NCBI GenBank assembly: GCA_015058045.1
Contig: SVDC01000027.1
Location: 1-46,656 of the forward strand
DNA length: 46,656 nt
Source of the DNA: Cellulosilyticum sp.
Lineage (GTDB): Bacteria > Bacillota > Clostridia > Lachnospirales > Cellulosilyticaceae
Direction of reading: 5' to 3'
Under the pieces are notes generated by a model that was given only the letters and a program-made list of their open reading frames with translations, did not search any database and was not told the origin of the DNA. Below are positions 42,994-46,656 of the stretch, piece after piece. A program made the translations under genes and the position numbers. Position 1 is the stretch's first letter, and each line of letters begins with the position of its first letter.

Positions 42994-45477
42994 ATGTTTG
43001 ATGCAGATTACACAAGGTTAAATGAACATCAAAAACAAGTGGTCGATGAAAAAGAGAAGAATCTTTTGGTTCTGGCACCAGCTGGTACAGGAAAAACAAA
43101 GGTCATTGCTATGAGAACAGCACGATTGATAGAAGATGGTATAAAACCTGATCAATTATTATGTTTAACCTTTACCAATAAGGCGGCTAAAGAAATGAGA
43201 GAACGTATTGAGTGGTATTTGCCTAAAGAAGGTAAGGAAATCATCATTAAAACTTTTCATTCTTTCTGCTACTATTTAATTTGTCATGAAAAATCACTTT
43301 CGCATTTTTCATTTCCATGTACGATTATAGATGAAGCCGATAGTTTAAGTATTGTTCAAAAGATTATTAGTCAAAATGGTTTAAATGATGAGGCACTTTA
43401 TTATCCATCTCTTTTATCCTTTTTTGAGAATATTAAACGTTTTGCTTTAAACTTTCCTATAGAAGTCCGCTATGAATGGAAGCATGTCATTCAGAATTAC
43501 ATTGAGAAAGAAAAAATGAATGAGAATAGAAGTGATACGTTTATTAGAAAATATGGATTAAGACTGTTTAATACTTATACAAGATACTTAAAAGAAAATA
43601 ATTGTATTGATTTTATGGACCTTGTTATGGAGGCAAAGTATTTATTAGAGCAAGAGGAAGTTGTCCAAAAGTGGAAAAACCATTTTAAAGTCATTCAAGT
43701 AGATGAGATGCAAGATACCAGTACAAGAGAATACGAAATCATTAAGATTTTGGCTGAAGGTGCAAAGCTTTCTCTATATGGTGATTTTAATCAAACTATT
43801 TATGAATGGAGGGGTTCTAATCCAGAAAGTATGATTGCTGCATATAGAGCGGATTTCTCTCCAGTTGAAGTACATCTTGAATGGAACTATCGTTCCACAC
43901 AAGTCCTATTAAATGCGGCTAATGACTATATTAGGTCTAGTAAGCTTTATCCAAGCTTGTGTCATGCTAATTCATTAGTTCCAGGAGAACCCATTGAAGT
44001 ATTAGAAGCTGCTTCACCAGCAGAGGAAATAGCCTTTTTAACTCAAAAAGTCAAAGAATCTATAGAGCAGTCGAAAGAGATAGCTATTTTAACACGAACG
44101 AATAAGTATGCCAAAGAGATAGCTGAAGCTTTTACAAAATCCCAAATTCCTTGCACCATTATGGAAGATACAAAGCTTTTTAGAAAAAAAGAGATAAAAA
44201 GTTTTTTAGCTTTTTATGAGTATGCAGTGAATGAGAGAAATGGTCATGCATTACTTAAAATGAGTGAACATCCTTATTTACAGATGCCAGAATGGCTTGT
44301 TAGAAACTTAAGAGAAACTAAGTCTTGTTATATGTATATGCATGATTGGTTTAAGATGGATTCTAGAGACCCCTATCAGCAATTAAATGAGGCTTATAAA
44401 AAGAATGAAATTGTAGTGTTAGATGTAGAATCTACAGGACTTTGTACAACGAAAGATGATATTGTACAAATTGCAGCTATTATTTATGGGAAACAGGGGG
44501 TTTGTAAAGAATTAGATATACTAATTAGGCCTACTCAATCTGTAGGCGACTCCTATCATGTTCATGGATTTTCAGATGAGCAATTAGCGCGTGAAGGGCT
44601 ATCACCAGAAACGGCTTTAGATTTACTTCGTGAGTTTGTCCAAGATAAGGTTATTGTTGGACATAATATTAACTATGATATGCAAATTATTAATAGTATG
44701 ATGACGCGATACAATCGTCAGATGCTCACTGAAAATAGGGTATATGATACATTGGATTTAGCATATAAAGTCTATCCGAAGCTTCCAAATCATAAATTAG
44801 ATACCTTATCTAAGATTGTTTCTACTCATACAAAACCTACACATAATGCCATGCAAGATATTTTAGCAACAAGTGAGGTATTAACTCATTTATTGATACG
44901 TATTATGGGGAAACAGCAGGAACGTCTAGAAAAGATAGAAGCTTATTATTGTTATGTAGAAGAATATAAGGAAAAACTTCTTGAAATAACGGCTTATCTA
45001 AAAACGCATTCTATAGCAGAAAGTATGACGTATTTAATGAATTCATGCCAGTTTAAAGTGTATTATAGTAAGGCGGAGTTATCTAGTTTAAGAGAGTTGT
45101 ATCGTATTATTCAAGAACTAGAGGATACAAGTAAATCTTATCAAGATAATATAATCGATTTACTGGCATTTTCGGCATTGCACTATAGTGAAATTGAGCA
45201 AAGTGATTTATTTAAGGGACGTATACCTATTATTACAGTGCATCAATCAAAAGGTTTGGAGTTTGAGGAGGTCTACTTGGCTGGATGTAATGAAAAGGTT
45301 TTTCCATCTTATAGAAGTATAAAAGACAATAACTTGTCAGAAGAAATGAGACTTTTTTATGTAGCAATAACTAGGGCAAAGCAGAAACTTTATCTTTCGT
45401 ACCATTTAGCAGCTAAAAAAAGTATCTTTATAGATGCCATTAGTGAGCAATATAAAGTTCTAAGAAAGTATCATTAA
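42994..45477 (+). CDS. UvrD/Rep-type helicase with inserted DnaQ-like exonuclease domain
   Basis: 827 residues. Superfamily 1A helicase motifs flank an exonuclease: Walker A APAGTGKT (28-35), motif II VDEMQD (236-241), III YGDFNQTIYEWRG, IV WNYRST, then a DEDDh 3'-5' exonuclease at about 470-635 (Asp477 and Glu479 in VVLDVEST, Asp562 in GHNINYD, His617 and Asp622 in THNAMQD), then helicase motif V TVHQSKGLEFEEV (748-760) and VI FYVAITRAK (788-796). All key residues of both activities are present. Probably a DNA repair or recombination enzyme. AGAGGTGAAGAG precedes the start. Confidence 0.93.
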   Translation: MFDADYTRLNEHQKQVVDEKEKNLLVLAPAGTGKTKVIAMRTARLIEDGIKPDQLLCLTFTNKAAKEMRERIEWYLPKEGKEIIIKTFHSFCYYLICHEKSLSHFSFPCTIIDEADSLSIVQKIISQNGLNDEALYYPSLLSFFENIKRFALNFPIEVRYEWKHVIQNYIEKEKMNENRSDTFIRKYGLRLFNTYTRYLKENNCIDFMDLVMEAKYLLEQEEVVQKWKNHFKVIQVDEMQDTSTREYEIIKILAEGAKLSLYGDFNQTIYEWRGSNPESMIAAYRADFSPVEVHLEWNYRSTQVLLNAANDYIRSSKLYPSLCHANSLVPGEPIEVLEAASPAEEIAFLTQKVKESIEQSKEIAILTRTNKYAKEIAEAFTKSQIPCTIMEDTKLFRKKEIKSFLAFYEYAVNERNGHALLKMSEHPYLQMPEWLVRNLRETKSCYMYMHDWFKMDSRDPYQQLNEAYKKNEIVVLDVESTGLCTTKDDIVQIAAIIYGKQGVCKELDILIRPTQSVGDSYHVHGFSDEQLAREGLSPETALDLLREFVQDKVIVGHNINYDMQIINSMMTRYNRQMLTENRVYDTLDLAYKVYPKLPNHKLDTLSKIVSTHTKPTHNAMQDILATSEVLTHLLIRIMGKQQERLEKIEAYYCYVEEYKEKLLEITAYLKTHSIAESMTYLMNSCQFKVYYSKAELSSLRELYRIIQELEDTSKSYQDNIIDLLAFSALHYSEIEQSDLFKGRIPIITVHQSKGLEFEEVYLAGCNEKVFPSYRSIKDNNLSEEMRLFYVAITRAKQKLYLSYHLAAKKSIFIDAISEQYKVLRKYH

Positions 45478-45555
45478 AAGAGTGATTTTTATAAAACTTT
45501 TGGTTATAATAAAAATGAATGTGAAAAGAATTGCTTATACAGGGGGACAAACAAT

Positions 45556-46047
45556 ATGGATAAAGACTATACAATTGTAGAAATGCAAAAGCAAAAGAGT
45601 ATTGCACTGATTGCACATGATAATAGAAAAAAAGATTTAATTCAGTGGGTACAGAACAATAGAGAGATATTAAATAAACATTTCCTATGCGGTACAGGAA
45701 CTACTGCAAAATTAATTGCAGCAGAGACAGAATTACCTGTAACTGCATTTAATAGTGGGCCTCTGGGTGGTGATCAGCAAATCGGGTGCCGGATTGTAGA
45801 AGGGAAAATTGATTTTATGATTTTCTTTTGGGATCCATTAGCATCTCAGCCTCATGACCCTGATGTAAAAGCATTATTACGTATTGCTGCGCTATATGAT
45901 ATTCCAGTAGCAACAAATCAATCTACAGCAGATTTTCTCATTACATCACCTATTATGAATACGACTTATGATCGTAAGATTATTGATTATGCCAAACGCA
46001 TTAGCCGTCGTACAAATGCTTTTGCACGTAATGAGGAGATGGAATAG
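45556..46047 (+). CDS. mgsA: Methylglyoxal synthase
   Basis: Converts dihydroxyacetone phosphate to methylglyoxal and phosphate, a bypass under phosphate limitation. 163 residues. Conserved IALIAHDNRKKDLI with His21, CGTGTTAKL phosphate loop, SGPLGGDQQIG with catalytic Asp73, FFWDPLASQPHDPD with Asp93, His100 and Asp103, and PVATNQSTADFLI. GGGGG precedes the start. A TATAAT at 45505-45510 with a poor -35 may be its promoter. Confidence 0.96.
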   Translation: MDKDYTIVEMQKQKSIALIAHDNRKKDLIQWVQNNREILNKHFLCGTGTTAKLIAAETELPVTAFNSGPLGGDQQIGCRIVEGKIDFMIFFWDPLASQPHDPDVKALLRIAALYDIPVATNQSTADFLITSPIMNTTYDRKIIDYAKRISRRTNAFARNEEME

Positions 46048-46072
46048 ATCATCCATAATGAAAGTTATTAAG

Positions 46073-46111
46073 AAAGGCTGGAAGTCTACTAGATTTCTAG
46101 CTTTTTGTTTT
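46073..46111 (+). terminator. Intrinsic terminator after mgsA
   Basis: CTGGAAGTCT (46078-46087) pairs with AGATTTCTAG (46091-46100) with two G-U pairs, extended by AAAG/CTTT with one bulged G, followed by TTGTTTT. Confidence 0.75.
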
Positions 46112-46147
46112 AAATAAAAAATAGGTATAATAAACAAATTGAATTAA

Positions 46148-46164
46148 TTGTTTATTATAAACAA
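46148..46164. repeat. 17-bp dyad TTGTTTAT-T-ATAAACAA upstream of pflB
   Basis: Eight-base arms around a central T, perfectly symmetric. Its half-site ATAAACAAATT (46157-46167) also occurs as a direct repeat at 46130-46140. It resembles Rex sites (TTGTTAAN4TTAACAA), which control fermentation genes, but the spacing and the sixth base differ. It sits about 64 bp upstream of the pflB promoter -35. Confidence 0.5.
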
Positions 46165-46211
46165 ATTAAAATTTTAAATTAATAAAGAATATTACTAAAA
46201 AGTAACATGTA

Positions 46212-46240
46212 TTGCACAAATTATTATAGCGTGCTATAAT
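46212..46240 (+). promoter_or_regulatory. Sigma-A promoter of pflB
   Basis: TTGCAC (46212-46217), 17 bp, extended TGC-TATAAT (46235-46240). The transcript would begin near 46247, giving a leader of about 66 bases. Confidence 0.75.
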
Positions 46241-46254
46241 TGACTCATGTGCGA

Positions 46255-46269
46255 TGTATACTGTATACA
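46255..46269. promoter_or_regulatory. 15-bp dyad TGTATACTGTATACA, probable operator of pflB
   Basis: Seven-base arms around a central T, perfect. It lies about 8 bases downstream of the predicted transcription start, a typical repressor position. A second copy of CTATAATTGACT (46283-46294) follows, duplicating the one at 46234-46245 that includes the promoter -10. Confidence 0.5.
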
Positions 46270-46312
46270 CGTACGAATATGACTATAATTGACTTTAAAG
46301 GGGCAGAGTACA

Positions 46313-46656
46313 ATGACACATTGGAGAAACTTTAAATCAGGAAAATGGCAAGAAGAAATTAACGTAAGAGACTTCATCGTAAACAACTATACAGAGTATA
46401 CAGGTGATGATTCATTCCTTGCTGGTCCTACACAAGACACAACTGATCTTTGGGAACAACTTAGCGAACTTATGGTTAAAGAAAGAGAAAGAGGATGTTT
46501 CGCAGATACAAAAACTGTTGCAACAATCACTTCTCACGCTGCAGGTTATATTAACAAAGACAAAGAAAAAATCGTTGGTCTTCAAACAGATGCACCACTT
46601 GTTAGAAGCTGCCATCCATTCGGCGGTATGAGAGTAGTAGAAAATGCTTTAAAAGC
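46313..46656 (+). CDS. pflB: Formate C-acetyltransferase (pyruvate formate-lyase), N-terminal part
   Basis: Glycyl-radical enzyme that cleaves pyruvate to acetyl-CoA and formate in anaerobic growth. Only the first 114 codons are in the window; no stop is reached. The N-terminus MTHWRNFKSGKWQEEINVRDFI and the DFIVNNYTEYTGDDSFLAGPT segment are typical of PflB, as is PLVRSCHPFGGMRVVENALK. Codon use (TTC, ATC, AAC, GGT) is strongly biased, as in rpsP and rplS, pointing to high expression. AAAGGGG lies 10 bases before the ATG. The catalytic cysteines and glycyl radical site lie beyond the window. Confidence 0.93.
   Translation, partial: MTHWRNFKSGKWQEEINVRDFIVNNYTEYTGDDSFLAGPTQDTTDLWEQLSELMVKERERGCFADTKTVATITSHAAGYINKDKEKIVGLQTDAPLVRSCHPFGGMRVVENALK

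Noticed and set aside
46283-46294. Second pflB promoter at the repeated TATAAT
   Set aside because: No acceptable -35 at 16-18 bp and the leader would be very short; kept only as a repeat.
1-46656. CRISPR array, insertion sequence, prophage, toxin-antitoxin or defence island
   Set aside because: No regularly spaced repeats, transposase, terminal repeats or defence-type gene clusters were seen; nearly all genes are conserved core genes.

Overview
This window looks like chromosomal housekeeping sequence from an endospore-forming, low-G+C member of the Firmicutes, most likely a clostridium. The evidence is AT-rich intergenic DNA, strong AGGAGG-type ribosome binding sites, TTGACA/TATAAT promoters, a spoIVA gene, spore-type D,D-carboxypeptidases and a pyruvate formate-lyase gene. 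Gene order follows blocks known from Bacillus subtilis: rnc-smc-ftsY-ylxM-ffh-rpsP-khpA-rimM-trmD-rplS-rbgA-rnhB, then der-plsY-gpsA-spoIVA, ylmE-sepF-ylmH-divIVA, lspA-rluD-pyrR, xerD-deoB-nucleoside phosphorylase-dacF, scpA-scpB-dacB-rluB and cmk-ispH. A Lachnospirales/Cellulosilyticum-like origin is my guess only. I saw no rRNA, tRNA, insertion sequence, prophage or CRISPR array. No gene-free stretch exceeds 300 bases; the longest (46048-46312, 265 bp) is the pflB control region.

Layout. 1-8240: RNase III, chromosome condensation (SMC) and the signal recognition particle system (FtsY, YlxM, Ffh), with S16 and a KH protein. 8419-10146: RimM, TrmD and L19, the last with its own promoter and a probable L19 leader. 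10214-16628: RbgA, three consecutive type I signal peptidases, RNase HII, a FliK-like and a short FlhB-like protein, YraN and PgeF. 16642-19714: Der, PlsY, GpsA. 19778-21345: spoIVA with a sigma-E-like promoter. 21390-26099: an HlyD-like membrane protein, then the YggS/SepF/YlmH/DivIVA division cluster. 26117-28273: LspA, RluD and PyrR, the last behind a PyrR-responsive attenuator. 28390-33298: XerD, phosphopentomutase, pyrimidine-nucleoside phosphorylase and a DacF-type carboxypeptidase. 33315-36765: ScpA, ScpB, a second carboxypeptidase and RluB. 36790-40693: an RpiR-type regulator, AroH, Cmk, IspH, an orphan CheR and a 44-residue ORF. 40678-42919 is the only minus-strand unit (methyltransferase plus DEDD exonuclease). 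42957-46111: a helicase with an inserted exonuclease domain, then methylglyoxal synthase. 46212-end: the start of pflB.

How the genes relate. The window couples protein export (Ffh/FtsY, LspA, three SipS-like peptidases), ribosome maturation (RimM, TrmD, RbgA, Der, RluB, RluD), chromosome segregation (SMC-ScpA-ScpB are all present, in two separate loci), division (SepF, DivIVA) and sporulation (SpoIVA, DacF). I found no convincing undescribed defence or mobile system. The most interesting items are the signal peptidase triplication, several unexplained dyads and hairpins in leaders (der, dacF, pyrR, pflB), the mirror-image divergent promoters at 42891-42967, the helicase-exonuclease fusion, and the flagellar-export-like pair embedded in a housekeeping operon.
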